A DNA stretch of 64,000 nucleotides. It comes from Nocardioides terrigena. GTDB taxonomy: Bacteria > Actinomycetota > Actinomycetes > Propionibacteriales > Nocardioidaceae. Made by a program: the position numbers and the translations under genes. The notes under the pieces were generated by a model, which had not been told where the DNA came from, searched no databases, and saw only the letters and a list, made by a program, of their open reading frames with translations. Shown here in pieces: positions 1 through 8,768 of the stretch. Numbering within the stretch: the stretch's first letter is position 1; each line of letters begins with the position of its first letter. Location of the stretch: NCBI RefSeq assembly GCF_003047265.1, contig NZ_PZYY01000003.1, positions 62,001 to 126,000 of the forward strand, given 5' to 3'.

Positions 1-1119
1 GCCGTGCGCGAGGCCCGGCCACGTGCCGTAGTAGCGGCCACCGCGGACACCCGCACCGGCCAGGAACATCACGTTGCCGTGGCCGTGGTCGAGGCCGTAG
101 TTGGCGTTCTCCGCGACCCGGCGGCCGAACTCGCTCAGGCACACGACGGTCACCTTCTCGCCGAAGGACCCGATGTCGGCGAAGAACGCCGCCAGCGCCG
201 ACGCGAAGGTGGCCGCGTGGTCCTTGAGCTTGCCCCACTCGAGCGTCCCGATGCCGGTGTGCATGTCCCAGTCACCCTGGTCGACCGTGATGACCTGGAC
301 GCCGACGTCGCCGCGGATGATGCGCGCGGCGTGGGCGAGCGCGTCGCCGAGGTCGCCCCGTGGATAGGTCGCGCCGCCGGTCGGGGTCGACGAGCCGGCC
401 ACCACCGGGGCCAGGGTGTCGACGGCCGTGAAGGTGTCGCGGGCCGCCGTCCCCAGCACGGACCGGTCGGAGCCCCACAGGGTCTTGAGGCTGGCCCGGC
501 GCCGCGCGGCGTGGCCGTCCTCCTCACCGGGGATCGTCAGCTTGTCGAGGGAGGAGGCGGACATCGCGGGTGACGGGCCGGCCAGCGAGGTGGGTACGAC
601 GCCGCTGCCGAGGCCGATGCCCTGCACCGGGCTGGTGAGGGCGTCGAGGCCGATGAGCCGGTTGAGCCAGCCGACGCGGGTCGACGAGCCGGCACTGGCG
701 TCCTCGATCTCCTCCATGGCCGAGAAGTGCGAGCGGTTGGCGGCGGGTAGTCCCGTGGCGTGCACGGCCGCCAGGCGACCGGACTGCCACAGGGGGAGCA
801 GGGGCGCCAGGGAGGGGTGCAGGCCGAACATCCCGTCGCGGGCCAGCAGCTGGTCGGCGGCGATCGAGATGCCGGGCCGCGCCGCGTAGTAGACGGGGTC
901 TGCGTGTGGGACGACGAGGGAGAGGCCGTCGGCGGCACCCCGCATCGACACCACCACGAGCACCGACGGTGCGGGGCTGGAGGCCGCGGCCGAGGCGCGC
1001 ACCTCGGCGCCGCCGTACACGACCGACAGGCCGGCCACGCCGGCCGCCGTGCCGAGCAGGGTGCGGCGGGACAGGCGGCTCTGGGCGAACTCGGTGCAGC
1101 AGTCCTGGAGGGTCGTCAT
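1..1119 (-). CDS. DUF1501 family Tat-exported protein, C-terminus beyond window
   Basis: This is a DUF1501 protein, a family of exported proteins of unknown reaction that belongs to the alkaline phosphatase-like superfamily (family knowledge). The first 373 codons are visible and the rest lies beyond base 1. Residues 17-22 (SRRTLL) followed by a hydrophobic alanine/glycine stretch form a twin-arginine export signal. Family landmarks are visible: a DQGDWDMHTG segment and an EFGRR segment followed by LDHGHGNVMF. The ATG lies only 6 bp after the stop of the DUF1800 gene and so belongs to the same transcript. DUF1800 and DUF1501 genes are commonly paired in bacteria, which supports both calls. 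The substrate cannot be told from the sequence. Confidence 0.9.
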   Translation of the reverse strand, partial: MTTLQDCCTEFAQSRLSRRTLLGTAAGVAGLSVVYGGAEVRASAAASSPAPSVLVVVSMRGAADGLSLVVPHADPVYYAARPGISIAADQLLARDGMFGLHPSLAPLLPLWQSGRLAAVHATGLPAANRSHFSAMEEIEDASAGSSTRVGWLNRLIGLDALTSPVQGIGLGSGVVPTSLAGPSPAMSASSLDKLTIPGEEDGHAARRRASLKTLWGSDRSVLGTAARDTFTAVDTLAPVVAGSSTPTGGATYPRGDLGDALAHAARIIRGDVGVQVITVDQGDWDMHTGIGTLEWGKLKDHAATFASALAAFFADIGSFGEKVTVVCLSEFGRRVAENANYGLDHGHGNVMFLAGAGVRGGRYYGTWPGLAHG

Positions 1120-1125
1120 GTCACA

Positions 1126-2604
1126 TCACCGGGTCATGTGGGCGGGGGAGTCGAGCAGGGTGGCGAGCAGGCGGGGCATGCCCCACTCCACGAGTTCGTG
1201 GGACTTCGTGATCTTCGTGCCCGGGCGCAGACCGGTGGCCTGGCAGCACGCCTTGAGCAGCTGCTTGCTGGCCGGACGGAAGAGGATCCGCTCCGCGAGG
1301 TGGTCGACGAGGTCGTCGAAGCGCACGGACTTGCCCGGCAGCCACGAGCGCGCGGAGCGGTAGGAGACGTCCTTGCTGGGCCACCACCCGCCGGCCATCG
1401 CCCAGTGCATGCCGAACGACGCCGCCATCCGGCCGGCCGAGGCCCACGCGGCGTTGGTGATCGGGGCTCCGTCGGGACGGCTCCACGAGAAGGGCCGTCC
1501 GCCCAGGCCGTCGGTCTGCCACAGGATCGCCTCGGCGGCGGAGTCCTGGGTGGCGGGACGGCGCAGCTTCACGCCGAGGGCCCGGTAGGTCGCCACGACG
1601 TCCTCGGCGGGGTCGCGGACCTTGGTGCCGCGCGAGGCCTTGAACACGGGCGAGGCGACGAGCGCCTTCAGCACCGGGACGATCGCGGTGTCGTGCTGGA
1701 GGTAGACCCTGGCCAGCTGGTCGACCAGGGCCTGCGGAGGCTCGTCGCGCACGAACTTGACCGCCAGCCGCCGGGCGACACGCTTCGCCGTCGCCGGGTG
1801 GTGTGCGAGGTGGTCGGTGTAGCGGCGGGTCAGCTCACGCCCGTCGGCGGAGCGGTTGGGGTCGCTGAAGCCCATCACGGTCACGGGACCGGTCGCGTGG
1901 TCCTCGGGGGAGTACGACGCCGCGAAGGTCTTCCACACGTCGACGCGCCAGCCGGTGAGGATTCGGGCCGAGTCCTTGACGTCCGCCTCGCTGAAGAGGC
2001 CGCGACCGACCGTGTGCAGCTCGAGGAGCTCGCGACCGAGGTTCTCGTTGGGCCGCGACGCGGTCGAGGTGGCGTTGTCCAGGTAGATCCCCATCGCCGG
2101 GTGGGTCACCACCGTGAACAGCAGGTCGCTGAACCTCCCGAGCGCCCGCGAGCGGATCGCGTCGCCGTACGCCACGCGGTGGGTGAAGACGCCGTCCGCC
2201 GCAACGGGCACGTGGAAGTGGTTCTCCCAGAGCTCCGTCATCACCTCGAGCACCTGGCGGCGGGACCTCACCCGCCGCACCAGCGCCCGTCGCATGTAGT
2301 CCTCCATGACCATCCAGCCCGGCTCGACCTCGCTCTGCGTGCGCTGCCACAGGTCCAGCGGGGAGCGGCCCAGCGACGGCCACCAGCCGTCGACCTCCTG
2401 GCCGGGGGCGTCGCCGACCTTCCCGGGCGAGAGCTGCTCGGCGAACCAGGCGTCGGCGCCCCGGCGGCGTACGTCGCGGACCAGGTCCTTGGTCAGGCCG
2501 TAGGAGAAGCGGGTGACGAGGTGTCGCTCGGCACCGGAGAGGACGTCGGTCGACGGCTTCTTCCGCTTCTTGTCCCGGGGCTTCCGCCCCTTCTTCCTTG
2601 GCAC
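1126..2604 (-). CDS. DUF1800 family protein
   Basis: This 492-residue DUF1800 protein has no known reaction. The N-terminus is very basic (PRKKGRKPRDKKRKK), followed by the family opening RHLVTRFSYGLT. In the middle comes the hallmark block around NENLGRELLELHTVG, which most DUF1800 proteins share. No clear signal peptide is seen. The GTG at 2604 was chosen because the open frame upstream runs back into the sulfatase gene and has no better start; no strong ribosome binding site precedes it, so the start is uncertain. It follows the sulfatase by 65 bp and precedes the DUF1501 gene by 6 bp, which suggests one transcript and a joint function with the DUF1501 partner. Confidence 0.88.
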   Translation of the reverse strand: MPRKKGRKPRDKKRKKPSTDVLSGAERHLVTRFSYGLTKDLVRDVRRRGADAWFAEQLSPGKVGDAPGQEVDGWWPSLGRSPLDLWQRTQSEVEPGWMVMEDYMRRALVRRVRSRRQVLEVMTELWENHFHVPVAADGVFTHRVAYGDAIRSRALGRFSDLLFTVVTHPAMGIYLDNATSTASRPNENLGRELLELHTVGRGLFSEADVKDSARILTGWRVDVWKTFAASYSPEDHATGPVTVMGFSDPNRSADGRELTRRYTDHLAHHPATAKRVARRLAVKFVRDEPPQALVDQLARVYLQHDTAIVPVLKALVASPVFKASRGTKVRDPAEDVVATYRALGVKLRRPATQDSAAEAILWQTDGLGGRPFSWSRPDGAPITNAAWASAGRMAASFGMHWAMAGGWWPSKDVSYRSARSWLPGKSVRFDDLVDHLAERILFRPASKQLLKACCQATGLRPGTKITKSHELVEWGMPRLLATLLDSPAHMTR

Positions 2605-2669
2605 GTGGACGAGGCTAGGGCGGTTGTTACCAAGGTAAAGATCCCTTGGTCCGAGATGGCCCGAACGGA

Positions 2670-4211
2670 CTACTGATCCTGACCGGTCGGCGGTGTGCCG
2701 GGATCGGGCAGGGCGCCGAACGTCTGGTTGCACAGCCAGCCGGCGCAAGTGATCAACCTGCTGCGACGCTCCTCGAGGGCGGCAGCCACGGCGGCGTACG
2801 CCGGGTCGTCGATGCGGTTGACCAGCTGGTCCGGGTCGAGGTCGTCGTCGTAGAGGAACGCGTCGGCCCCGTTGACGCCGTACAGGTAGCGATCGGTGCG
2901 GACGCCCCGGTAGGCCCACCCGTCGCCCCCGTCGTCACCGGTCTGCACGAGGGTGGTGTCGCGGAACGGCTGGTCGAGCCCGCGCAGGGTCGGCACCACG
3001 GAGGTGCCGTCGACCGCCCACGACGGCGACGCCCCGGCGATGGCCGCGAAGGTCGCCGGCAGGTCGACCAGGGTGACCGGCAGCTCGGAGGTGGTGCCCG
3101 GCGCGATGCCGGGTCCCCGGACCAGCAGCGGCACCTGGAGGGCCGGGTCGGTGAGGACGTTCTTGCCGATGAAGCGGTGCTCCCCGAGCGAGTAGCCGTT
3201 GTCGGAGGTGAAGACGATGACCGTGCTCTCGAGCTCGCCGGTCTCGCGCAGCGTGTCGACGAGGGAGGCGACCGCGCGGTCGACGGACTGCAGGGCCCGC
3301 AGGCGCGCACGGTGCTCCTCGATCACCACCTGCGGGTCGGCCTCACGCCGGCTGCGGAAGGGGCGGGGCTGGTCGAGGACCATCCGTTCGTTGAAGGACG
3401 GGTCCTCCAGCGAGGGGGGCATGGCGTCGGCGAAGCGGTCGGCGTCGCGGGGCGCGCTCGGCGGTGGGACGGGCTTGCCCCCGTCGAGGCGGTAGTGCGG
3501 CGCGAGGTGCCAGGAGTAGAGCAGGAACGGCTCGTCCCGGCGGGCGAACCGGCGGACCGTGTCGTTGGTCCGCTCGGCGATCACGTCGGTGACGTAGCTG
3601 TCCTCGAAGACCGCGGGGCTCGCGTCGTCGTCGGCGAACGAGAAGTCGAGGTAGTCGTAGACCCCGGAGACCAGGGCGTCCCAGTGGGTCCACCCGGACG
3701 GGCGGGTGTCCGCGGCGGTGTAGCCGTTGAGGAACTTGCCGACGAAGCCGGTCTGGTAGCCCGCCCGGCCGAACCACGAGCTGACCTCGTGGGTGGGGTC
3801 CAGGGCCTGGAAGCCCCCGAAGGGACCGGCGTTGTGCTGGACGCCGTTGTTCTGGGCGTACTGCCCGGTGACGAGCTCGGCCCGTGCGGGGCAGCAGAGG
3901 GGGTGGGGGGAGACGGCGTCGGTGAAGTCCAGCCCGCGGTCGGCGATGAGGCGCCGGGTCTCGGGCATCCACCGCAGGTCGTCGTCGCGCATGTCGTCGG
4001 TCATCACGAAGACGACGTTGGGACGGGTGTCGCGGGTGCCGCCGCGCGAGACCGGACCGTCGTCAGCGGTGACGGGGAGGCGGTCGGTCCCCGATGCGAC
4101 GGGTACGACGCCGGACACCGGCTCGGAGGAGCGGGCCAGGCCTGCCGCGGCCGAGCAGACCACCAGCGTCGCCGCCAGGACAGCCGTCCCGCTCCGCATC
4201 CACGCCTGCAT
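2670..4211 (-). CDS. Exported sulfatase (arylsulfatase family)
   Basis: A 513-residue type I sulfatase that should hydrolyse sulfate esters outside the membrane. The ATG at 4211 is preceded by AAGGGACACC, a good ribosome binding site, and by a signal peptide of about 26 residues. An NVVFVMTDDMRDDD segment supplies the metal-binding aspartates near residues 72-73. Residues 106-110 (CCPAR) match the C-x-P-x-R motif whose first cysteine is converted to formylglycine, followed by AELVTG. Later segments read LYSWHLAPHYR and VFTSDNGYSLGEH, as in the family. An activating formylglycine-generating enzyme is not present in this window. The upstream extension of the frame to 4376 has no support. Confidence 0.93.
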   Translation of the reverse strand: MQAWMRSGTAVLAATLVVCSAAAGLARSSEPVSGVVPVASGTDRLPVTADDGPVSRGGTRDTRPNVVFVMTDDMRDDDLRWMPETRRLIADRGLDFTDAVSPHPLCCPARAELVTGQYAQNNGVQHNAGPFGGFQALDPTHEVSSWFGRAGYQTGFVGKFLNGYTAADTRPSGWTHWDALVSGVYDYLDFSFADDDASPAVFEDSYVTDVIAERTNDTVRRFARRDEPFLLYSWHLAPHYRLDGGKPVPPPSAPRDADRFADAMPPSLEDPSFNERMVLDQPRPFRSRREADPQVVIEEHRARLRALQSVDRAVASLVDTLRETGELESTVIVFTSDNGYSLGEHRFIGKNVLTDPALQVPLLVRGPGIAPGTTSELPVTLVDLPATFAAIAGASPSWAVDGTSVVPTLRGLDQPFRDTTLVQTGDDGGDGWAYRGVRTDRYLYGVNGADAFLYDDDLDPDQLVNRIDDPAYAAVAAALEERRSRLITCAGWLCNQTFGALPDPGTPPTGQDQ

Positions 4212-4441
4212 GGTGTCCCTTGGTCGCCCCCATCCGAGTGCCCCAGAGTAGGGGGCCCGGTGGCCCTCGCCCAAAGCGACGCGGCGATGTGGGCAGGTGT
4301 CGCTTAGGCTTGATCTCGTAGTACTGCCAGCACCCGGATGGAAGGGCGTCCACAGACCCCCATGGACGGCTATCAAAGTCGCCGCACGACCGTTTTCCTG
4401 ATCTCGCCCGAGCGTCCGCGCCGTGCTCCCGGGGGCGCGTC

Positions 4442-5833
4442 GTGACCCCCTGGCTGCTCCTGCTCGTGTCGCTCGCCCTGATCGCGATCTGCGGGCTCTT
4501 CGTGGCGGCGGAGTTCTCCTTCGTCACCGTCGACCGGGCCACCGTCGAGCGTGCCGCCAGTGGTGGCGACGCCGCCGCGGCGGGTGTCCAGAACGCCCTC
4601 AAGACGCTGTCGACCCAGCTCTCCGGGGCGCAGGTGGGCATCACGGTGACCAACCTGGCCGTCGGGTTCCTGGCCGAGCCGGCCATCGCGACCCTGGTGC
4701 GCGACCCGCTGACGGCCGCCGGCGTGCCCGGGGGGTGGGTGTCGCCCATCTCGGTGGCGATCGGCCTCACCCTCGGCACCATCCTCACGATGCTCTTCGG
4801 CGAGATGGTCCCCAAGAACCTCGCCCTGGCCAAGCCGCTCGAGACCGCGCGCGCCACCCAAGGCTTCATGCGTGGCTTCACCGCGGTGACGCGCTGGCCA
4901 ATCCGGGTGCTCAACAACTCCGCCAACGCCCTCGTGCGCCGGATGGGCATCGAGCCCCAGGAGGAGCTCCGCTCCGCCCGCAGCTCCGAGGAGCTCGCCT
5001 CGCTCGTGCAGCGGTCCGCCGACCAGGGCACGCTCGACCACGAGACCGCCGAGCTCATGGAGCGCAGCGTCGAGTTCGGCACCCGCACCGCCGGCGAGAT
5101 CATGACCCCCCGCGTCCGCACCACCACCGTGGAGGAGGGCGACCGGGCGAGCGCCGTCATCGAGCTGGCCCGGCAGACCGGCCTCTCCCGCTTCCCCGTG
5201 CTCGACGCCGAGGACACCGTGGTCGGCACCGTCCACGTCAAGCACGCCGTCGCACTGCCCGTCCACGAGCGTGCGACCACCCGCATCAAGCACATCATGG
5301 TCAAGCCGACCGTGGTTCCCGACAGCCTCCGGCTCGACCCGCTGCTCGCGCTGCTGCGCGGCGACGGCTTCCAGATGGCCATCGTCCTCGACGAGTACGG
5401 CGGCCACGCGGGCATCGTGACGCTCGAGGACGTCGTGGAGGAGATCGTCGGGGACATCTCCGACGAGCACGACCGCCTCGGCGCCCGGGCGCGCCAGCGC
5501 CGCGACGGCGCCTGGAGCCTGTCGGGCCTGCTGCGGCCCGACGAGGTCGAGGACGCCACGGGCATCGAGCTGCCCGACCACGAGGACTACGACACCATCG
5601 GCGGGCTCGTCATGCAGCGCCTCGGCAAGATCCCGCAGGCCGGCGACCGCGTCGAGGTGCCGGTGCCGGACCGGTCCGACCCCGACGAGCCGCGCGAGGA
5701 CCTCGCCACGCTCACCGTCGAGCGGATGGACGGCCTGCGCATCGATCGCCTCGAGCTGCGGCTGGTGACGCTCGACGAGCTGTCCGACGACCTGTCCGGC
5801 ACGACCACGGGGGAGGTGACCGACCGTGGGTGA
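4442..5833 (+). CDS. CNNM/CorC family membrane protein with CBS pair
   Basis: A 463-residue hemolysin C/CorC-type protein. The first ~190 residues form the CNNM (DUF21) membrane domain, beginning with a hydrophobic segment and containing the conserved GEMVPKNLALAKP stretch. Two CBS motifs follow (roughly residues 215-330, with IVTLEDVVEEIVGDI at the end of the second), then a CorC_HlyC C-terminal domain. Homologues bind or transport divalent cations such as Mg2+ (family knowledge); the role here is inferred. The GTG start follows a GGGGGCG stretch. The next CNNM gene overlaps the end by 8 bp, so the two are translationally coupled. Paired CNNM genes occur in other actinobacteria, including M. 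tuberculosis. Confidence 0.93.
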   Translation: MTPWLLLLVSLALIAICGLFVAAEFSFVTVDRATVERAASGGDAAAAGVQNALKTLSTQLSGAQVGITVTNLAVGFLAEPAIATLVRDPLTAAGVPGGWVSPISVAIGLTLGTILTMLFGEMVPKNLALAKPLETARATQGFMRGFTAVTRWPIRVLNNSANALVRRMGIEPQEELRSARSSEELASLVQRSADQGTLDHETAELMERSVEFGTRTAGEIMTPRVRTTTVEEGDRASAVIELARQTGLSRFPVLDAEDTVVGTVHVKHAVALPVHERATTRIKHIMVKPTVVPDSLRLDPLLALLRGDGFQMAIVLDEYGGHAGIVTLEDVVEEIVGDISDEHDRLGARARQRRDGAWSLSGLLRPDEVEDATGIELPDHEDYDTIGGLVMQRLGKIPQAGDRVEVPVPDRSDPDEPREDLATLTVERMDGLRIDRLELRLVTLDELSDDLSGTTTGEVTDRG

Positions 5834-6890
5834 CCTCACCGGCGTGGCGGTCGCCGTCGTCCTGCTCGCCCTGAACGCGTTCTTCGTGGGGGCCGAGTTC
5901 GCCCTGCTCTCGGCCCGGCGCAGCCAGATCGAGCCGCTCGCCCAGGCCGGCTCGCGGGCCGGTCGCACCGCGTTGCGCGCGATGGAGCAGGTCTCCCTCG
6001 TGATGGCCGGCGCCCAGCTCGGCATCACCATCTGCTCCCTGGGCCTCGGTGCCGTCGGGGAGCCCGCCGTCGCGCACCTGCTCGAGCCGCTCTTCCACAC
6101 GATGCGGGTGCCCGATGCGGCCCTGCACCCGGTGTCCTTCGTGGTCGCCATGTCGATCGTCGTCTACCTGCACGTCGTGCTGGGGGAGATGGTCCCCAAG
6201 AACATCGCCCTGGCCGGTCCCACCCGCGCCGCGCTGGTGCTCGGTCCGCCGATGATGGTGGTCGTCACGGTGCTCCGGCCGGTCATCCTGCTGCTCAACG
6301 TCGCCGCCAACGGCATCCTGCGCCTGATCCGGATCGAGCCGAAGGACGAGGTCAGCTCGAGCTACACCCGCGAGGAGGTCGCGGCCCTGGTCGAGGAGTC
6401 GCGCGGCGAGGGCATGATCGCCGCCGACGAGTACGACCGCCTCGCCGGCGCCCTCGGCTTCACCGAGAAGACGGTCACGACCGTGCTGATGCCGGTCGAG
6501 GGGCTGTCCACGGTCGTCCGCGGGTCCACCGCGGCGGACGTCGAGACGATCTGCGCGGCCACCGGCTTCAGCCGGTTCCCCGTCGCGGACGCCGAGGGTG
6601 AGCTGCTCGGCTACCTCCACATCAAGGACGTCCTGGAGAGCGACGAGGAGCGTCGCCAGCGGCCGATCGACGACAAGTGGGTCCGACCCTTCGCGACGGT
6701 CGGTCCCGACGACCTGCTCCACGAGGCCCTCGAGAGCCTGCAGCTGCGGGGCGCCCACATGGCCCGCGTCGTACGACGCGACGGCGAGGTGCTCGGCCTG
6801 GTCACCCTGGAGGACGTCCTCGAGGAGCTGGTCGGCGTGATCCGGGACGGCTCGCACCACGAGGCCGGGGCCACGGCGGTCGAGTCGTGA
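5826..6890 (+). CDS. CNNM family membrane protein with CBS pair, no CorC domain
   Basis: A 354-residue paralogue of the preceding gene. It has a CNNM (DUF21) membrane domain with the landmark GEMVPKNIALAGP and two CBS motifs, the last ending LVTLEDVLEELVG. It stops soon after the second CBS motif, so it lacks the CorC_HlyC domain found in its neighbour. The GTG start overlaps the upstream gene by 8 bp. The two proteins probably act together, perhaps as a hetero-oligomer in the cytoplasmic membrane; that is an inference from overlap and complementary domain content. Confidence 0.93.
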   Translation: MGDLTGVAVAVVLLALNAFFVGAEFALLSARRSQIEPLAQAGSRAGRTALRAMEQVSLVMAGAQLGITICSLGLGAVGEPAVAHLLEPLFHTMRVPDAALHPVSFVVAMSIVVYLHVVLGEMVPKNIALAGPTRAALVLGPPMMVVVTVLRPVILLLNVAANGILRLIRIEPKDEVSSSYTREEVAALVEESRGEGMIAADEYDRLAGALGFTEKTVTTVLMPVEGLSTVVRGSTAADVETICAATGFSRFPVADAEGELLGYLHIKDVLESDEERRQRPIDDKWVRPFATVGPDDLLHEALESLQLRGAHMARVVRRDGEVLGLVTLEDVLEELVGVIRDGSHHEAGATAVES

Positions 6891-6913
6891 CCTCCTGCAC
6901 CACCACCGCTGGA

Positions 6914-6919
6914 TAGGGT
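6914..6919 (+). promoter_or_regulatory. Putative -10 of the CDP-alcohol phosphotransferase operon
   Basis: TAGGGT overlaps GTG 6918 and would place transcript initiation near TTG 6927, which is in frame; this is why the GTG was not used as start. Confidence 0.4.
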
Positions 6920-6944
6920 GATCCAGTTGATCCCGACTCACCCG

Positions 6945-7565
6945 ATGGCAGGCGATTCCGTGCAGGAGCAGACCCACCGCTCACGCGTGTGGACGATCCC
7001 CAACCTGCTCAGCATGGTCCGGCTGGCCGGAGTGCCCGTCTTCCTCTGGCTCGTCCTGGTCCCCGAGGCCGACGCCCTGGCGCTGGTGCTGCTCATGGTC
7101 TCGGGGGTCACCGACTGGCTCGACGGCTACCTCGCCCGCAGGCTCGACCAGCACTCAGCGCTGGGGGAGATCCTCGACCCCGTGGCCGACCGCCTCTACA
7201 TCCTGGCGGTCGTCGTGGGGCTGGCGCTGCGCGACATCATCCCGTGGTGGGTGGCGATCATCCTGCCGCTGCGCGACCTCCTGCTGTGGGGCCTGGTGCC
7301 CATCCTGCGCACCCGCGGCTACAGCGCGCTGCCCGTGCACCTCCTGGGCAAGGCCGCGACGTTCAACCTGCTCTACGCCTTCCCCCTGCTGCTCCTGGGA
7401 GACGGCGAAGGGGCGATCCCGATGCTCGCCCGTGTCTTCGGGTGGGCCTTCGCGTTCTGGGGGATCGGCCTCTACTGGTGGGCTGGCGTGCTCTACGCCT
7501 GGCAGGTCCGCATGCTGCTGCGTGACACGGAGCGACGACCACCCCGTGAGCGACGCGATGCCTGA
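6945..7565 (+). CDS. CDP-alcohol phosphatidyltransferase family protein
   Basis: An integral membrane enzyme that transfers a phosphatidyl group from CDP-diacylglycerol to an alcohol (family knowledge); it sits where M. tuberculosis has pgsA2. The full active-site signature D-x2-DG-x2-AR-x8-G-x3-D-x3-D is readable in DWLDGYLARR...GEILDPVADR. Several hydrophobic segments span the rest. The start is uncertain: GTG 6918, TTG 6927 and ATG 6945 are in frame. A TAGGGT hexamer at 6914-6919 would place the transcript start near 6926, which argues against 6918. The end overlaps the next start as ATGCCTGA, so the gene is coupled to the DUF881 cluster. The alcohol acceptor is not evident. Confidence 0.9.
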   Translation: MAGDSVQEQTHRSRVWTIPNLLSMVRLAGVPVFLWLVLVPEADALALVLLMVSGVTDWLDGYLARRLDQHSALGEILDPVADRLYILAVVVGLALRDIIPWWVAIILPLRDLLLWGLVPILRTRGYSALPVHLLGKAATFNLLYAFPLLLLGDGEGAIPMLARVFGWAFAFWGIGLYWWAGVLYAWQVRMLLRDTERRPPRERRDA

Positions 7566-8439
7566 CCAGTCCGCCCCGGAGCGACCGCGTGACCTGCCCG
7601 AGCACGTCACGACGCCGTTGCTCGCGCTCATCACGACGCGCTCGATGGACGAGGACTACGCCCACGTCGCCGACCGCAAGGCGGAGCGCGGCGGCGGGTC
7701 CACGGGCTCGTCGCGCCGGGGTTGGACGACGCTGGCCGTCGTGGGTGCCTTCGGCCTGCTCGTCGCCGTCGCCGGTGTCCAGACCTCGCGAGACGCCGAC
7801 GTCCAGGAGCTCGGCCGGGCCACGCTCATCTCCCAGATCGACGCCGGCCGTGACGAGGTGGCCGACCTGCAGCGCGAGATCCGCACCCTCTCGGACGCCC
7901 GACTCGCCGCGGAGGAGCGCAACGAGACGCTGGCCGCCCAGTCCGACGACCTCGAGACCCGCGTACGCCGCCTCGAGGTGCGCACCGGTTTCGTCCCGGT
8001 GCGCGGCGAGGGCGTCCGGATCACCGTGACCAACCCGCAGAGCGAGGACCCCAACGACGAGGTCCGCGACGAGGACCTCGCGACACTGGTGGACGGCCTC
8101 TGGCAGGCCGGGGCCGAGGCGATCGCGATCAACGGCGTCCGGCTGACGTCCCTGGCCGGCATCCGCAACACCGGGCGCGCCATCCACGTCAACAGCCAGC
8201 CGCTGACCCCGCCGTACGTCGTGGAGGCGATCGGCGACAACGCGACCCTCCAGGCGCGGCTGCTCGAGACCAGCCAGGGCCAGGCGTGGTTCGGCCTCGT
8301 CAACGGCCTCGGCTTCGGCTACGAGGCCGAGAATGTCAACATGGTGCGACTCCCGGCCAGCACGCTGCGCACCCTGCGCGACGTCACCGAGGGGACCTCG
8401 GGCAACCCGAGCAAGACGGAGGAGGAGGTCACGCCGTGA
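7558..8439 (+). CDS. DUF881 family membrane protein (first copy)
   Basis: A 293-residue DUF881 protein corresponding in position to M. tuberculosis Rv1823. It has a cytoplasmic N-terminus, one membrane segment near residues 57-75, a coiled-coil-like stretch (residues ~85-145) and an extracytoplasmic DUF881 domain with GVRITVTNP and INGVRLTS segments. The function of the family is unknown; the Gram-positive homologues are often next to cell division or envelope genes. The chosen ATG overlaps the upstream stop; a GTG 12 bp earlier is also possible. It is followed by the small basic protein gene with a GTGA overlap. Confidence 0.9.
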   Translation: MPDQSAPERPRDLPEHVTTPLLALITTRSMDEDYAHVADRKAERGGGSTGSSRRGWTTLAVVGAFGLLVAVAGVQTSRDADVQELGRATLISQIDAGRDEVADLQREIRTLSDARLAAEERNETLAAQSDDLETRVRRLEVRTGFVPVRGEGVRITVTNPQSEDPNDEVRDEDLATLVDGLWQAGAEAIAINGVRLTSLAGIRNTGRAIHVNSQPLTPPYVVEAIGDNATLQARLLETSQGQAWFGLVNGLGFGYEAENVNMVRLPASTLRTLRDVTEGTSGNPSKTEEEVTP

Positions 8440-8768
8440 TCGCAGCGCTCGGACTGCTCCTCGGCGTGCTCGCCGGGCTCGTCTTCGCCCCCGACGTGCC
8501 GCTGGGCCTCGAGCCCTACCTGCCCATCGCCGTGGTGGCCGCGCTGGATGCCGTCTTCGGGGGCCTGCGGGCCTTCCTCGACGGGATCTTCGACGACAAG
8601 GTCTTCGTCGTGTCGTTCATCAGCAACGTCGTCATCGCCGCCGCCATCGTCTACATGGGCGACAAGCTCGGTGTCGGCAGCCAGCTGTCGACCGGGGTGG
8701 TCGTCGTCCTCGGCATCCGCATCTTCTCCAACGTCGCCGCCATCCGGCGCCACCTCTTCCATGCCTGA
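8436..8768 (+). CDS. Small basic protein (DUF1290/Sbp family)
   Basis: A 110-residue membrane protein of the DUF1290 small basic protein family, matching M. tuberculosis Rv1824 in position. Two hydrophobic segments at the N-terminus and a third around VSFISNVVIAAAIVYMG are visible, followed by GIRIFSNVAAIRRHLFHA at the end. The GTG start overlaps the previous stop (GTGA) and its own stop overlaps the next start (ATGCCTGA). It lies between two DUF881 genes, the arrangement conserved across actinobacteria and seen in some Firmicutes. The biochemical role is unknown. Confidence 0.92.
   Translation: MIAALGLLLGVLAGLVFAPDVPLGLEPYLPIAVVAALDAVFGGLRAFLDGIFDDKVFVVSFISNVVIAAAIVYMGDKLGVGSQLSTGVVVVLGIRIFSNVAAIRRHLFHA

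Noticed and set aside
760..2676. 638-codon open frame on the plus strand
   Set aside because: It is antisense to the DUF1800 and DUF1501 genes and has the Arg/Gly/His-rich composition of a shadow frame in G+C-rich DNA.
2646..4307. 553-codon plus-strand frame
   Set aside because: It lies opposite the sulfatase gene with its clear motifs, and shows no domain of its own.
4303..4441. Possible Mg2+ riboswitch before the CNNM pair
   Set aside because: I looked for an M-box-like core because of the cation link but found only a weak GTCCA/TGGAC hairpin and no conserved core.
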